A DNA stretch of 64,000 bases from Candidatus Alistipes avicola (GTDB taxonomy: Bacteria; Bacteroidota; Bacteroidia; Bacteroidales; Rikenellaceae): the NCBI GenBank assembly GCA_019118565.1, contig DWYR01000001.1:17443-81442 (forward strand), written 5' to 3'. The translations under genes were made by a program, and so were the position numbers. Of this stretch, positions 27,603-36,685 are shown one piece after another. The notes beneath the pieces are model-generated. The model was not told the origin of the DNA, did no database searches, and worked only from the letters and a program-made list of their open reading frames with translations. Position 1 is the stretch's first letter; every line of letters starts with the position of its first letter.

Positions 27603-28229
27603 TCAATACCGTCCCAACCGTTGCACGGCATTGCGAACGTCGCTGGCGTTGTTGAAACGGGGTTGTACGACCATCGCGCCCTGGCGGTCGATAGCCCCCC
27701 AATGTCCGTCCTCGATCTGTATGACAGCGATCCCCTGTTGTCCGAAAGTGCCGCAATTACGGTATTGCGGGGCGATGGCCCAACGTCCGTAATGGTCCAG
27801 ATAACCGAACAGTCCGGTTGCAGGATCCCGTTCCGCCCACAACTCAATCCCCGGCAAGCGGCCCTTCGCCAACGACTGAATGGCTGCCGTTGCATTGCTC
27901 GATGTCGAAAAGACGGCCGGGATGACCCATTGTCCCGTCGGATCGATGGCCCCGTAACGATTGCCTACCCGTACTCGTGCCAGACCGGAACTGCCGAAAT
28001 TCTGAACCGCATCGAACTTGGGAGGAATCACCCACATACCCAGATCGTTGATGTATCCGTAAAGACCTGTGGCCGGATCCTCGGCCGGGGTGCAATGATG
28101 CCCTGCATGACGTACGGAGGTCGTCCGCTCAAATCCAGATGTTGACACGCCCCCGGTAAAAGCGGGCCCCATAACCGAACAAGAGCATAAAAGCGGTACA
28201 AGGACGAGATACGGGAAGATTCGTTTCAT
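27603..28229 (-). CDS. WG-repeat lipoprotein
   Basis: A 208-residue lipoprotein (lipobox LLCSC near residue 16) built from WG-type repeats, seen as YGYINDLGMWVIPPKFDAV, YGAIDPTGQWVIPAVF, FGYLDHYGRWAIAPQY and WGAIDRQGAMVVQPRF. These short beta repeats form KWG/WG solenoids, probably for binding at the cell surface or in the periplasm. Partner unknown. It has its own terminator and no close neighbour on the same strand downstream. Confidence 0.85.
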   Translation of the reverse strand: MKRIFPYLVLVPLLCSCSVMGPAFTGGVSTSGFERTTSVRHAGHHCTPAEDPATGLYGYINDLGMWVIPPKFDAVQNFGSSGLARVRVGNRYGAIDPTGQWVIPAVFSTSSNATAAIQSLAKGRLPGIELWAERDPATGLFGYLDHYGRWAIAPQYRNCGTFGQQGIAVIQIEDGHWGAIDRQGAMVVQPRFNNASDVRNAVQRLGRY

Positions 28230-28769
28230 GGCTTCTTATTAATAATTATAGAGTACTGTTCCATTTATCTTCTTCATAAGTGTCTCCTTTGAAACACAAC
28301 AATCTGAATACAATACATTTATACCAATTCTTCCGTTTGAGTCCTGGGGCGCATACCATCGGGTGGATACGAATCGCAATCTGTTCGCTCAGATAACCGC
28401 GGAACCCTGTAGACCAGGCTCTAAAAGAACTGCCGATTCCAAAATTTCATCCTAAATCCTTATGGCCGGGAATGAGCAAAAGATCTCCGGCGACACTATC
28501 GAGCAATCACCCCTCCGGAGTCGAAAACGAAAGTTTCCCTATCGGTCCTCGGAAGAGGGGCGTTTGCGTTCTGTCTTGAATCTTCGAATACAGTATGTGC
28601 TGCGCTCTGCATGGAGCGCAGCACACTGAAGAAATAAAAGTTTCTTCATGAAGAAATTTTTGAATGGGATGTATTGCAAAAGTACTTTCTCCAAGCCAAA
28701 AATCCGATTCAATACGTCAATTGTTGCATCAAAAAGACAAAAATAACGTTAGGGAGGACTTCTACCGAT
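28230..28769. other. 540-bp gap with hairpins, no gene seen
   Basis: No plausible reading frame. A 12-bp perfect hairpin with 6-base loop lies at 28596-28625 (TGTGCTGCGCTC / GAGCGCAGCACA). Directly after it, GAAGAAA (28628), TTTCTTC (28641) and GAAGAAA (28650) allow two mutually exclusive stems, the second followed by TTTTT. A looser hairpin (CCCCTC / GAGGGG) covers about 28516-28561. These may mark the end of the araC transcript or a small RNA. Confidence 0.5.
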
Positions 28770-29831
28770 CTATTTTCGGATTTGTTGGTCCCGGTAGCGT
28801 GTAGGCGTGCATCCGTATCGGCGGATAAATACGCGCCGAAAAGTCGAAACCGAATTGAATCCGCAGTTCTCGGAGATCGCCTCGATGGTCAACGTACATT
28901 CCGGGATGGCGAGCTGTTCGGCAACGGCTCGGACCCGGTATTCATTCACATACTCGTAAAAGGTCGTTCCCAGTGTGCGATTCAGGTAATCGGACAAATA
29001 AGTGCGATTGGAGCCGAGTTGTTGCGCCACTTCCGCGATAGTCAGATGCGGATTAAGCCAAATCTTCTGCTCCTCAAACAAGCGCACCAACTCTTTCGCG
29101 AATTCCGGTTGATATGTATCGCGGGCGGTCGTCTCGGGAACCGGCGACGTGGTCTCTTCCGCCAATACGAGCGGCTGCTGTTTGTAGATATTGTAACAGA
29201 TCACAGCCCAAAGGATCCCGGAGCCCACATTATAAAGGATATCCGCATTCATCGATATTTGAAACGCTGAATAAACCCAGATCGCAAGGAAAATGATGAA
29301 AAAAATCAGCAGCTTCCACAGCCATTCCAGATCGAGGTTCTCCGTATTGGAGAAGTTCTCCCGCAACACGCGATTATAGACCGGAATTGCACGGAAAAGC
29401 AACATGGTAACCCACAAAGAGTAAAACAAAGAAACGGCAAGGTCAATATAATAGACAACGGTCGAGGAGGTGCAGACAAACAGTACCAGCAAGACGAGGA
29501 ACGGAAGTTCGTGCAGGACCATCTTCCGCCAGGTGAACCACCCCGGACGGGTCAATTCAAAGAGTAGAAAAGCACACGTCGGGACAGCCAACATGTCTAT
29601 AGAAAAACAAAGATATTCGAGATATTCGCTGGGAGTGGCATCGCTGAGCAGCAGCAAATCCTTTACATGAAGGAAAAACCAAAAAAGAAGAGTTCCGCTC
29701 AATAAACAATGCAACCGCTTTTCCCGCCGGACAAAAAAATAGATCCCTGCCGTCAATAACAAACAAGAGACACAGATCTGCGAGAACAAAAGCAGAGATG
29801 AAGGTGCAATATAAATTGTGGAAAGCGCCAT
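28770..29831 (-). CDS. Membrane-anchored AraC-family regulator
   Basis: A 353-residue regulator with about six or seven hydrophobic helices in the N-terminal 230 residues and an AraC/XylS DNA-binding domain in the last 100 (LTIAEVAQQLGSNRTYLSDYLN and the second helix-turn-helix IEAISENCGFNSVSTFRRVF). The membrane domain presumably senses an envelope or extracellular signal; the ligand is unknown. The start MALSTIY at 29831 fits a good promoter at 29855-29886, and the longer frame upstream runs through AT-rich promoter DNA. It is divergent from iorA and could regulate that operon. Confidence 0.85.
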   Translation of the reverse strand: MALSTIYIAPSSLLLFSQICVSCLLLTAGIYFFVRREKRLHCLLSGTLLFWFFLHVKDLLLLSDATPSEYLEYLCFSIDMLAVPTCAFLLFELTRPGWFTWRKMVLHELPFLVLLVLFVCTSSTVVYYIDLAVSLFYSLWVTMLLFRAIPVYNRVLRENFSNTENLDLEWLWKLLIFFIIFLAIWVYSAFQISMNADILYNVGSGILWAVICYNIYKQQPLVLAEETTSPVPETTARDTYQPEFAKELVRLFEEQKIWLNPHLTIAEVAQQLGSNRTYLSDYLNRTLGTTFYEYVNEYRVRAVAEQLAIPECTLTIEAISENCGFNSVSTFRRVFIRRYGCTPTRYRDQQIRK

Positions 29832-29854
29832 ACAATCAACCTTATATAAATATA

Positions 29855-29886
29855 CAAATTTATAAAGAAACAAGAAAAAAAACAAA
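29855..29886 (-). promoter_or_regulatory. Promoter of the AraC-family gene
   Basis: On the minus strand TTTG (29886-29883), a 20-bp spacer and TAAATTTG (29862-29855) match the Bacteroidota consensus exactly. The predicted leader is about 17 bases. The divergent gap 29832-30154 otherwise holds only AT-rich DNA and the iorA promoter. Confidence 0.8.
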
Positions 29887-30098
29887 AATTTAGAACTGAA
29901 AAAACAGAAAGAGCTATCTTCTTTTCGAGATCCGAAAGGAAAGGGCACAAGTCCTCCTTCTCGGATCTCTCCCGAACAAATTATCCAAAAAAACAAACCT
30001 CATACAATCATAAATTCGAACAAACAAAACAAGGTCAAATTTTAAAATATTGATTATTAAAGAAATATTAAGATCAGTAAATAAAAACCATCCCAAGA

Positions 30099-30129
30099 TT
30101 CGACTTTCTACAAAAAAACACTAAATTTG
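30099..30129 (+). promoter_or_regulatory. Promoter of iorA
   Basis: TTCG (30099-30102), a 19-bp spacer and TAAATTTG (30122-30129). The transcript should start near 30136, about 20 bases before the iorA ATG. Confidence 0.7.
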
Positions 30130-30154
30130 TCGTAATACTGAATCTAAATTTTTA

Positions 30155-31753
30155 GTGATGATAAAGAAAGAATTACTACTCGGCGACGAAGCTCTTGCCT
30201 GGGGCGCCATCAATGCCGGTCTTTCCGGAGTCTATGCATACCCCGGAACCCCCTCTACGGAGATCACGGAATTCATTCAGCAACATCCGCTCGCACGCGA
30301 ACGCGGCATTCACTGCAAGTGGTCTTCCAACGAGAAGACCGCCATGGAGGCAGCTCTCGGTATGTCGTTCGTCGGCAAACGGGCGCTCGTTTGCATGAAA
30401 CATGTCGGCATGAACGTCTGCGCCGACGCCTTCGTCAACTCGGCCATGACCGGTTGCCACGGCGGTCTGGTTGTCGTGGCTGCCGACGACCCGTCGATGC
30501 ACTCCTCGCAGAATGAGCAGGATTCGCGTTTCTACAGCAAATTCGCTCTGATGCCTACCTTCGAACCCTCCTCGCAGCAGGAGACCTATCAGATGATCGG
30601 TGCTGCGTTCGACTTCTCGGAAAAACACCAAATTCCCGTACTCATGCGCCTTACCACCCGTATGGCTCACTCCAGAGCCGTTGTCGAGGTCGGCGAGGCC
30701 AAAGAGCAAAACGCTCTGAGCTACACGAAGAAACCCCGTCAGTGGGTGCTCATGCCCGTCAACGCGCGCGTACGCTATAAAACGCTGATCGAGGAGAACA
30801 AACTCTTCGAGCAGGAGGCCGAGCAGTCGCCTTTCAACCGTTACATCGACGGGAAAGACAAATCGATGGGTATCATCGCCTGCGGCATTGCCTATAACTA
30901 TGTTATGGAGAACTTCCCGGAGGGATGCCCCTATCCGGTTCTGAAGATCTCGCAGTACCCGCTGCCGACCACTCTCGTAAAACGGATGGCTTCGGAGTGT
31001 GAGTCGCTGCTCGTAGTCGAGGAGGGTCAGCCGATGGTCGAGGAGATGATCCGCGGCGTATTGGGGACCCCGGTCCAGATCAAAGGCCGTCTGAGCGGCG
31101 AACTGCCCCGCACGGGCGAATTGAACCCCGACAACGTACGCGGTGCGTTCGGTCTGCCGCAGCGTGAAACGGCTACCGCAAGCCAGCTCACCCTGCCCCG
31201 TCCGCCGGCCCTCTGCCAGGGTTGCGGACACCGCGATGTCTACACCGCCCTGAACGACGTTCTGCGTGAGAACTACAAGAATGCCAAAGTATTCAGCGAT
31301 ATCGGCTGCTACACGCTCGGTTGGCTGGCTCCGTTCCATGCAATCGACACCTGCGTGGATATGGGCGCCTCGATCACGATGGCCAAAGGTGCTGCCGACG
31401 GCGGTCAGTTCCCCTCGGTAGCCGTTATCGGCGACTCGACCTTCACCCACTCGGGCATGACGGGTCTGCTGGATGCTGTCAATGAGAACAGCAACATCAC
31501 GGTCATCATCTCGGACAACCTGACTACGGGTATGACCGGCGGACAGGACTCTGCCGGTACGGGTCGTCTGGAGCAGATCTGTGCAGGTATCGGTGTCGAT
31601 CCGGCACACATCCGCGTAGTCATACCGCTGCCCAAGAACATGGACGAGATTCGCCGCACGATCCGTGAAGAGATCGAGTACAAAGGCGTTTCGGTCATCA
31701 TCCCGCGCCGCGAGTGTATCCAAGCGGCCAAACGTCACAACGCTAAAAAATAA
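30155..31753 (+). CDS. iorA: Indolepyruvate ferredoxin oxidoreductase, alpha subunit
   Basis: A 532-residue TPP enzyme subunit that oxidatively decarboxylates aryl pyruvates to aryl-acetyl-CoA. The N-terminal pyrimidine-binding domain opens with GVYAYPGTPSTEITEFI; the C-terminal TPP-binding domain has PALCQGCGHRDVYTAL and the GDS ... N motif (IGDSTFTHSGM to VIISDN). The usual C-terminal two-cluster ferredoxin domain is absent: the protein ends in IPRRECIQAAKRHNAKK with no CxxCxxC motif, so electrons must leave another way. Followed 7 bases later by iorB. Confidence 0.95.
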   Translation: MMIKKELLLGDEALAWGAINAGLSGVYAYPGTPSTEITEFIQQHPLARERGIHCKWSSNEKTAMEAALGMSFVGKRALVCMKHVGMNVCADAFVNSAMTGCHGGLVVVAADDPSMHSSQNEQDSRFYSKFALMPTFEPSSQQETYQMIGAAFDFSEKHQIPVLMRLTTRMAHSRAVVEVGEAKEQNALSYTKKPRQWVLMPVNARVRYKTLIEENKLFEQEAEQSPFNRYIDGKDKSMGIIACGIAYNYVMENFPEGCPYPVLKISQYPLPTTLVKRMASECESLLVVEEGQPMVEEMIRGVLGTPVQIKGRLSGELPRTGELNPDNVRGAFGLPQRETATASQLTLPRPPALCQGCGHRDVYTALNDVLRENYKNAKVFSDIGCYTLGWLAPFHAIDTCVDMGASITMAKGAADGGQFPSVAVIGDSTFTHSGMTGLLDAVNENSNITVIISDNLTTGMTGGQDSAGTGRLEQICAGIGVDPAHIRVVIPLPKNMDEIRRTIREEIEYKGVSVIIPRRECIQAAKRHNAKK

Positions 31754-31759
31754 TCCGTC

Positions 31760-32344
31760 ATGAAACGAGACATCATACTTTCCGGCGTCGGAGGACAAGG
31801 TATCCTCTCGATTGCCACGGTGATCGGAGCCGCAGCCCTCAGAGAGGGACTTTACCTCAAACAGGCCGAGGTACACGGAATGAGCCAGCGAGGCGGCGAT
31901 GTACAGTCGAACCTTCGAATCAGCACCGAACCGATCCTTTCGGACCTCATTCCGCAGGGCGAAGCCGACATCATCATCTCTCTGGAGCCGATGGAGGCCT
32001 TGCGTTATGTTCCCTATCTGAACAAGGAGGGGTGGATCATCACGAACACCACGCCGTTCATCAATATCGACAACTACCCCGACACGGGAGCCCTGCTCGC
32101 CGAATTGCGCAAACACAAGAACGTCATCGCAATCGACGTGGACACCATTGCCAAGGAGGAGTCCTCGCCCCGTGCCGCCAACATCGTCCTGCTGGGTGCC
32201 GCAGCCCCCTTCCTGGGTCTCGATGCCGAGAAGTTCGAGGAGGGAGTCCGCAACATCTTCGCACGCAAAGGCGAACAGATCGTCGAAATGAACCTGAAGG
32301 CGTTTCGCGCCGGTTATCAATACGCACAAAAACACATGAAATAA
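31760..32344 (+). CDS. iorB: Indolepyruvate ferredoxin oxidoreductase, beta subunit
   Basis: A 194-residue gamma-domain subunit that completes the IorAB complex. It begins with the characteristic SGVGGQGILSIATVIGAAAL and contains VHGMSQRGGDVQSNLRI. It handles CoA binding and stabilises the TPP subunit. Its TAA overlaps the ATG of the aminotransferase by one base, so the two are coupled. Confidence 0.94.
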   Translation: MKRDIILSGVGGQGILSIATVIGAAALREGLYLKQAEVHGMSQRGGDVQSNLRISTEPILSDLIPQGEADIIISLEPMEALRYVPYLNKEGWIITNTTPFINIDNYPDTGALLAELRKHKNVIAIDVDTIAKEESSPRAANIVLLGAAAPFLGLDAEKFEEGVRNIFARKGEQIVEMNLKAFRAGYQYAQKHMK

Positions 32345-33657
32345 TGGCACAGATCATTTCCCAAAAGATGTTCGATGACATGCTGCAACGCATGGAGATC
32401 AGCGATATGGCCCAGGCAACGATCCGTCAGGTCGGAGCCTTTGGGGCCGCTCTCGAAAAGGAATCCGGGGCAGAGTTTCTGCATTTGGAGATGGGGGTCC
32501 CCGGCCTGCCGCCCGAAACGGTGGGTGTCGCCGCCCAGCAGGCAGCCCTCTCGAAAGGATTGGCCTCGATCTACCCCAGCATCATCGGTATTCCCGAATT
32601 CAAAACCGAGGCATCTCGTTTCATCAAAGCGTTCCTCGACATCGACGTGCCAGCCGAATCATGTCTTCCTACCGTCGGTTCGATGCAGGGCGGATTCTGC
32701 CTCTTCCAGATCTGCTCGCAGTGCGATCCGAAAAAGGATACAATTCTCTTCATCGACCCGGGATTTCCCGTTCAGCGCCAGCAGGCCAAGATTCTGGGAA
32801 TCAAGAGTGAGTCGTTCGACATCTATGAATATCGTGCCGAGAAACTCGGACCTAAACTGGAAAGTTACCTGAAAGCGGGGAACATTGCAGCCATCATCTA
32901 CTCCAACCCCAACAACCCGGCCTGGATCTGCCTGACCGAGGAGGAGTTGAAGACCATCGGCGAACTGGCCACCCGTTACGACGCGATCGTCATCGAGGAT
33001 CTGGCCTACATGGGCATGGACTTCCGCAAACAGCTCGGACATCCTTTCCAGGCACCCTACCAGCCGACGGTTGCCCGCTACACGGAGAACTACGCGCTGA
33101 TGATCTCCGGTTCAAAGATTTTCAGTTACGCCGGCGAGCGCATCGCTCTGGCTGCCATATCGAGCAAAATATTCCACCGCGACTACCCCGCCCTGCGCAA
33201 ACGTTACGGCATCGGTCACTTCGGAGAGTCCTTCACTCTAACCTTCCTTTATGCCGCCTCGGCCGGCACGAGCCACTCGGCACAATACGCCCTGGCCGCC
33301 ATGTTCAAGGCAGCAACGGACAGCCAGCTCGACTTCGTCGGCCATACCCGTGAATATGCCGACCGGGCACACCGCATCAAGGAGATCTTCGAACGCCACG
33401 GTTTCCACATCGTCTACGACAAGGACCTCGATCAGAAGGTGAGCGACGGTTTCTTCTTCACGGTCGGATACGGATCGATAACCAGCGCAGAACTGGTGGC
33501 CGAACTGCTGCGCTACGGCATCTGCGCCATCTCGCTCGCCTCAGCCGGCAGTTTGCAGAACGGTGTACGCGTCTGCGTATCGCAGATGAACCGCAAGGGC
33601 CAATACGACCTGCTCGAAGAACGGCTCTCGCTTTTCGACCAGGACCACAAAAAATAG
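32344..33657 (+). CDS. Class I/II PLP aminotransferase (aromatic, by context)
   Basis: A 437-residue fold-type I aminotransferase. The PLP lysine is Lys258 in SGSKIFSYAGERIAL, and the IYSNPNNPAWICLTEEEL and DDlaY-type (IEDLAYMGMDF) motifs are present. Its place directly after iorAB, coupled to iorB, suggests that it makes the aryl pyruvates used by IorAB from Trp, Phe or Tyr; specificity cannot be read from sequence. The start is the ATG at the iorB stop, not the longer frame inside iorB. Confidence 0.9.
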   Translation: MAQIISQKMFDDMLQRMEISDMAQATIRQVGAFGAALEKESGAEFLHLEMGVPGLPPETVGVAAQQAALSKGLASIYPSIIGIPEFKTEASRFIKAFLDIDVPAESCLPTVGSMQGGFCLFQICSQCDPKKDTILFIDPGFPVQRQQAKILGIKSESFDIYEYRAEKLGPKLESYLKAGNIAAIIYSNPNNPAWICLTEEELKTIGELATRYDAIVIEDLAYMGMDFRKQLGHPFQAPYQPTVARYTENYALMISGSKIFSYAGERIALAAISSKIFHRDYPALRKRYGIGHFGESFTLTFLYAASAGTSHSAQYALAAMFKAATDSQLDFVGHTREYADRAHRIKEIFERHGFHIVYDKDLDQKVSDGFFFTVGYGSITSAELVAELLRYGICAISLASAGSLQNGVRVCVSQMNRKGQYDLLEERLSLFDQDHKK

Positions 33658-33685
33658 ACTTGAAACAACAATTTATCGTTATACG

Positions 33686-33719
33686 CCTCCTCCGGTTATC
33701 GCACGACAGCCGGAGGAGG
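33686..33719 (+). repeat. Intercistronic hairpin before the acyl-CoA synthetase gene
   Basis: A 10-bp perfect stem (CCTCCTCCGG / CCGGAGGAGG) with a 14-base loop, flanked on both sides by TTATACG. No T-run follows, so it is more likely an RNA processing or stability element within the operon than a terminator. Confidence 0.65.
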
Positions 33720-33751
33720 TTATACGAAAATTAATACGGAATAGAAACGAT

Positions 33752-35809
33752 ATGATTAACAAAGAATTGCTCGACCCGTCGAGCGTGGTCGTAGTCGGAG
33801 GTTCCGACGACGTGAACAAACCCGGCGGAGCCGTCCTCCGCAACCTGCTCGAGAGCCCCTTCAAGGGTCCCGTCTATGTGGTGAACCCCAAGGCCGACAC
33901 GGTACAGGGTATCAAAGCCTGCCATACGGTCGAGGAGCTACCCCAAGTCGGATGCGCCATCATCGCCATCGCGGCTAAGTTCTGTCTGCACGCCATCGAG
34001 GTGCTGGCCCGCGAAAAGGGAACCCGCGGATTCGTCATCCTTTCGGCCGGATTCAGCGAGGAGAACAAGGAGGGGGCCGAGTTGGAGCACAAGATCGTCG
34101 AGATCATCAACTCGGTCGGCGGCTCGCTCATCGGTCCCAACTGTACAGGTATCCTGACCAGCAACTACAACGGCTCGTTCACCTCGCCCGTACCGAAACT
34201 CGACCCGCGGGGCATCGACTTCATCTCCGGATCGGGTGCCACGGCAATCTTCATCGTGGACAACTGCATGCGCAAGGGTCTCCAGTTCAACAGTGTATGG
34301 GCTGTAGGCAACTCGGCCCAGATCGGCGTAGAGGATGCACTGGAGTATCTGGATGAATCGTTCGATCCGGCTACCAGCTCTCGCATCAAGATCCTTTATA
34401 TAGAAAGTATCAACCATCCGGACAAGTTCCTCAAGCACGCTTCATCGCTGACACGCAAGGGATGTCGGATTGCTGCCATCAAATCGGGCAGCTCGGAGGC
34501 GGGCGGACGTGCCGCTTCGTCCCATACGGGAGCCCTGGCCAGCCCCGACGTAGCGGTAGACGCGCTCTTCCGCAAGGCGGGTATCGTACGATGCCACGGC
34601 CGTGAGGAGTTGATGACCGTTGCCGGCATCTTTACCTATCCGGAACTCAAGGGTCGCAACATCGCCATCGCCACCCACGCGGGAGGTCCGGCCGTCATGC
34701 TGACCGATGCCCTCTCGAACGGCAAGATGGAGATCCCCCACCTGGAGGGACCCAAAGCGAAAGCGCTGCTCGAAAAGCTCTTCCCCGGATCTTCGACAGG
34801 CAACCCGATCGACTTTCTGGCTACCGGTACGGCCGAGCAGCTGGGACACATCATCGATGCCTGCAACAATGACTTCGATCAGATCGACGGTATCGCCGTC
34901 ATCTTCGGCAGCCCCGGTCTGTTCCCCGTTTACGACGTATACCGAACGCTGGCCGAGAAGATCAAGACCTCGCCCAAACCGATCTTCCCGATCTTCCCCT
35001 CCTACCTCTGGGTGAAGGACGAGGTCGAGGAGTTCGTACGCAACGGCGGCACCTATTTCCCGGACGAGGTTCTCTTCGGAACCGCTCTGGCCAAGGTCTA
35101 CAACACGAGCAAGGTACAGCCGGAACATCCGGATGTTCCGGAGGTCGATACGACCCGCATCCGCCAGATCGTGAATGCCGCTCCGAACGGCTATATGAAC
35201 CCCGATCAGATCCACCAGTTGCTCGATGCAGCCGGCATCTCCCGTGCAAAAGAGGGTGTTGCTGATACCGAGAAGAAGTGCCTCGAGCTGGCTCACGAGA
35301 TCGGCTATCCGCTGGTTATGAAGGTCGTAGGGCCGATCCACAAGTCGGATGTCGGAGGCGTGGTACTCAACGTGAAGGACGACGAGACGGTCGTACGCGA
35401 GTTCAACCGCATGATGCAGATCAAGGATACCTACGCAATCATGCTCGCCCAGCAGTTGAGCGGCACGGAGGTCTTCATCGGTGCCAAGAAAGAGGGTGCA
35501 TTCGGCCACATCGTCATGTGCGGTCTGGGCGGTATCTTCATCGAGGTACTCAAGGATGTGAATGCCGGTCTGGCTCCCCTCTCGCGCGAGGAGTCGCTCG
35601 GCATGATCCGCAATCTGCGTTCCTACAAGATCATTCAGGGCGTACGCGGACAGGAACCCGTAAACGAAGAGCGTTTCGCCGAGACCATCGCCCGTGTATC
35701 AGCTCTGGTTAAGGCTGCCCCCGAGATCTTCGAGATGGACCTCAACCCGCTGCTCGGCAACAGCCGCGATGTCGTAGCGGTCGATGCCCGCATCCGAATC
35801 GAAAAGTAA
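33752..35809 (+). CDS. ADP-forming acyl-CoA synthetase (alpha-beta fusion)
   Basis: A 685-residue acetate-CoA ligase (ADP-forming) family protein. It carries the CoA-binding domain (residues 1-130), two ligase-CoA domains with the phosphohistidine motif SSHTGALAS (His258), and a C-terminal ATP-grasp domain (about 470-685, PLVMKVVGPIHKSDVGGV). It converts acyl-CoA, ADP and phosphate to acid, CoA and ATP. Behind iorAB and an aminotransferase it would harvest ATP from aryl-acetyl-CoA, giving indole-, phenyl- or hydroxyphenylacetate. Alpha and beta parts are separate polypeptides in some archaea; here they are fused. Confidence 0.92.
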   Translation: MINKELLDPSSVVVVGGSDDVNKPGGAVLRNLLESPFKGPVYVVNPKADTVQGIKACHTVEELPQVGCAIIAIAAKFCLHAIEVLAREKGTRGFVILSAGFSEENKEGAELEHKIVEIINSVGGSLIGPNCTGILTSNYNGSFTSPVPKLDPRGIDFISGSGATAIFIVDNCMRKGLQFNSVWAVGNSAQIGVEDALEYLDESFDPATSSRIKILYIESINHPDKFLKHASSLTRKGCRIAAIKSGSSEAGGRAASSHTGALASPDVAVDALFRKAGIVRCHGREELMTVAGIFTYPELKGRNIAIATHAGGPAVMLTDALSNGKMEIPHLEGPKAKALLEKLFPGSSTGNPIDFLATGTAEQLGHIIDACNNDFDQIDGIAVIFGSPGLFPVYDVYRTLAEKIKTSPKPIFPIFPSYLWVKDEVEEFVRNGGTYFPDEVLFGTALAKVYNTSKVQPEHPDVPEVDTTRIRQIVNAAPNGYMNPDQIHQLLDAAGISRAKEGVADTEKKCLELAHEIGYPLVMKVVGPIHKSDVGGVVLNVKDDETVVREFNRMMQIKDTYAIMLAQQLSGTEVFIGAKKEGAFGHIVMCGLGGIFIEVLKDVNAGLAPLSREESLGMIRNLRSYKIIQGVRGQEPVNEERFAETIARVSALVKAAPEIFEMDLNPLLGNSRDVVAVDARIRIEK

Positions 35810-35852
35810 TTCACTACAAACGAATCGCATAGCCGCGATTTCCCATATCCAG

Positions 35853-35885
35853 GCCCCGTTCTTTTTTGAAGAGCGGGGCTTTTTT
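35853..35885 (+). terminator. Terminator of the ior operon
   Basis: Stem GCCCCGTTCT / AGAGCGGGGC (one G-U pair) with a short T-rich loop, then TTTTTT. It lies 43 bases after the synthetase stop. Confidence 0.9.
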
Positions 35886-35940
35886 AAATCGAGACACTCC
35901 TATAAAAAAGAAAATATTTATTGATTTTCGATAAATATTT

Positions 35941-35972
35941 CTTGTTTTTCACAAATATAGTTTATACCTTTA
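35941..35972 (+). promoter_or_regulatory. Candidate promoter of the export operon
   Basis: CTTG (35941-35944), a 20-bp spacer and TACCTTTA (35965-35972), one mismatch in each box from the Bacteroidota consensus. The leader would be about 30 bases. Confidence 0.5.
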
Positions 35973-36007
35973 CTTTACCAAACCAAAACAGAGGAATCGC
36001 GCAGCGT

Positions 36008-36685
36008 ATGATCGTACTCGAAAATATCAACAAGACCTACTACAACGGAGCGCCGTTGCACGTACTGAAAGGTATCAATCTGGAAATTCACCGAGGAGAG
36101 TTGGTCTCGATCATGGGAGCTTCCGGATCCGGCAAATCGACCCTGTTGAACATACTGGGCATTCTCGACGACTACGATTCGGGCAGCTATTATCTGAACG
36201 GGCAGTTGATCCGCCACCTGAGCGAAACGCAGGCCGCCGCGGCCCGCAATAAGATGATCGGCTACATCTTCCAGTCGTTCAATCTGATCAACTACAAAAA
36301 TGCGCTTGAAAATGTCGCCCTTCCGCTCTACTATCAAGGTGTCTCGCGCCGCAAACGGAACGCCGAGGCGCTGGAGTACCTCGATCGACTCGGACTGCGC
36401 GACTGGGCTCACCACATGCCCAACGAGATGTCGGGCGGCCAGAAACAGCGCGTGGCCATTGCCCGCGCCCTGATCAACAAACCGCAGATCATCCTTGCCG
36501 ACGAGCCGACCGGTGCACTCGACAGTGTCACCTCCCAGGAGGTTATGGACCTGCTCCGGCAGGTGAACAACACCGGCATGACCATCGTATGCGTCACCCA
36601 CGAGCGCTCGATCGCCGAACAGACCGATAAGATCATCCACATCAAGGACGGCATCATCAGTTCGACCGAAACACTGACGTTATGA
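36008..36685 (+). CDS. ABC transporter ATPase, MacB/LolD type
   Basis: A 225-residue ATPase with Walker A GASGSGKST near residue 40, signature MSGGQKQRVAIARAL and Walker B IILADEPTGALD. This is the MacB/LolD class that powers mechanotransmission rather than substrate passage through the membrane. The start MIVLENI is at 36008; a longer frame reaches back through the promoter. It overlaps the first permease by four bases and so belongs to the five-gene export operon. Confidence 0.95.
   Translation: MIVLENINKTYYNGAPLHVLKGINLEIHRGELVSIMGASGSGKSTLLNILGILDDYDSGSYYLNGQLIRHLSETQAAAARNKMIGYIFQSFNLINYKNALENVALPLYYQGVSRRKRNAEALEYLDRLGLRDWAHHMPNEMSGGQKQRVAIARALINKPQIILADEPTGALDSVTSQEVMDLLRQVNNTGMTIVCVTHERSIAEQTDKIIHIKDGIISSTETLTL

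Noticed and set aside
28330..28420. tRNA-like segment (GAGTCC ... near a GG-rich stretch)
   Set aside because: No acceptor or anticodon stem can be drawn around it.
30176..32350. 724-codon minus-strand frame opposite iorA-iorB
   Set aside because: An open frame produced by GC-rich codon use on the other strand; both subunits on the + strand are clear families.
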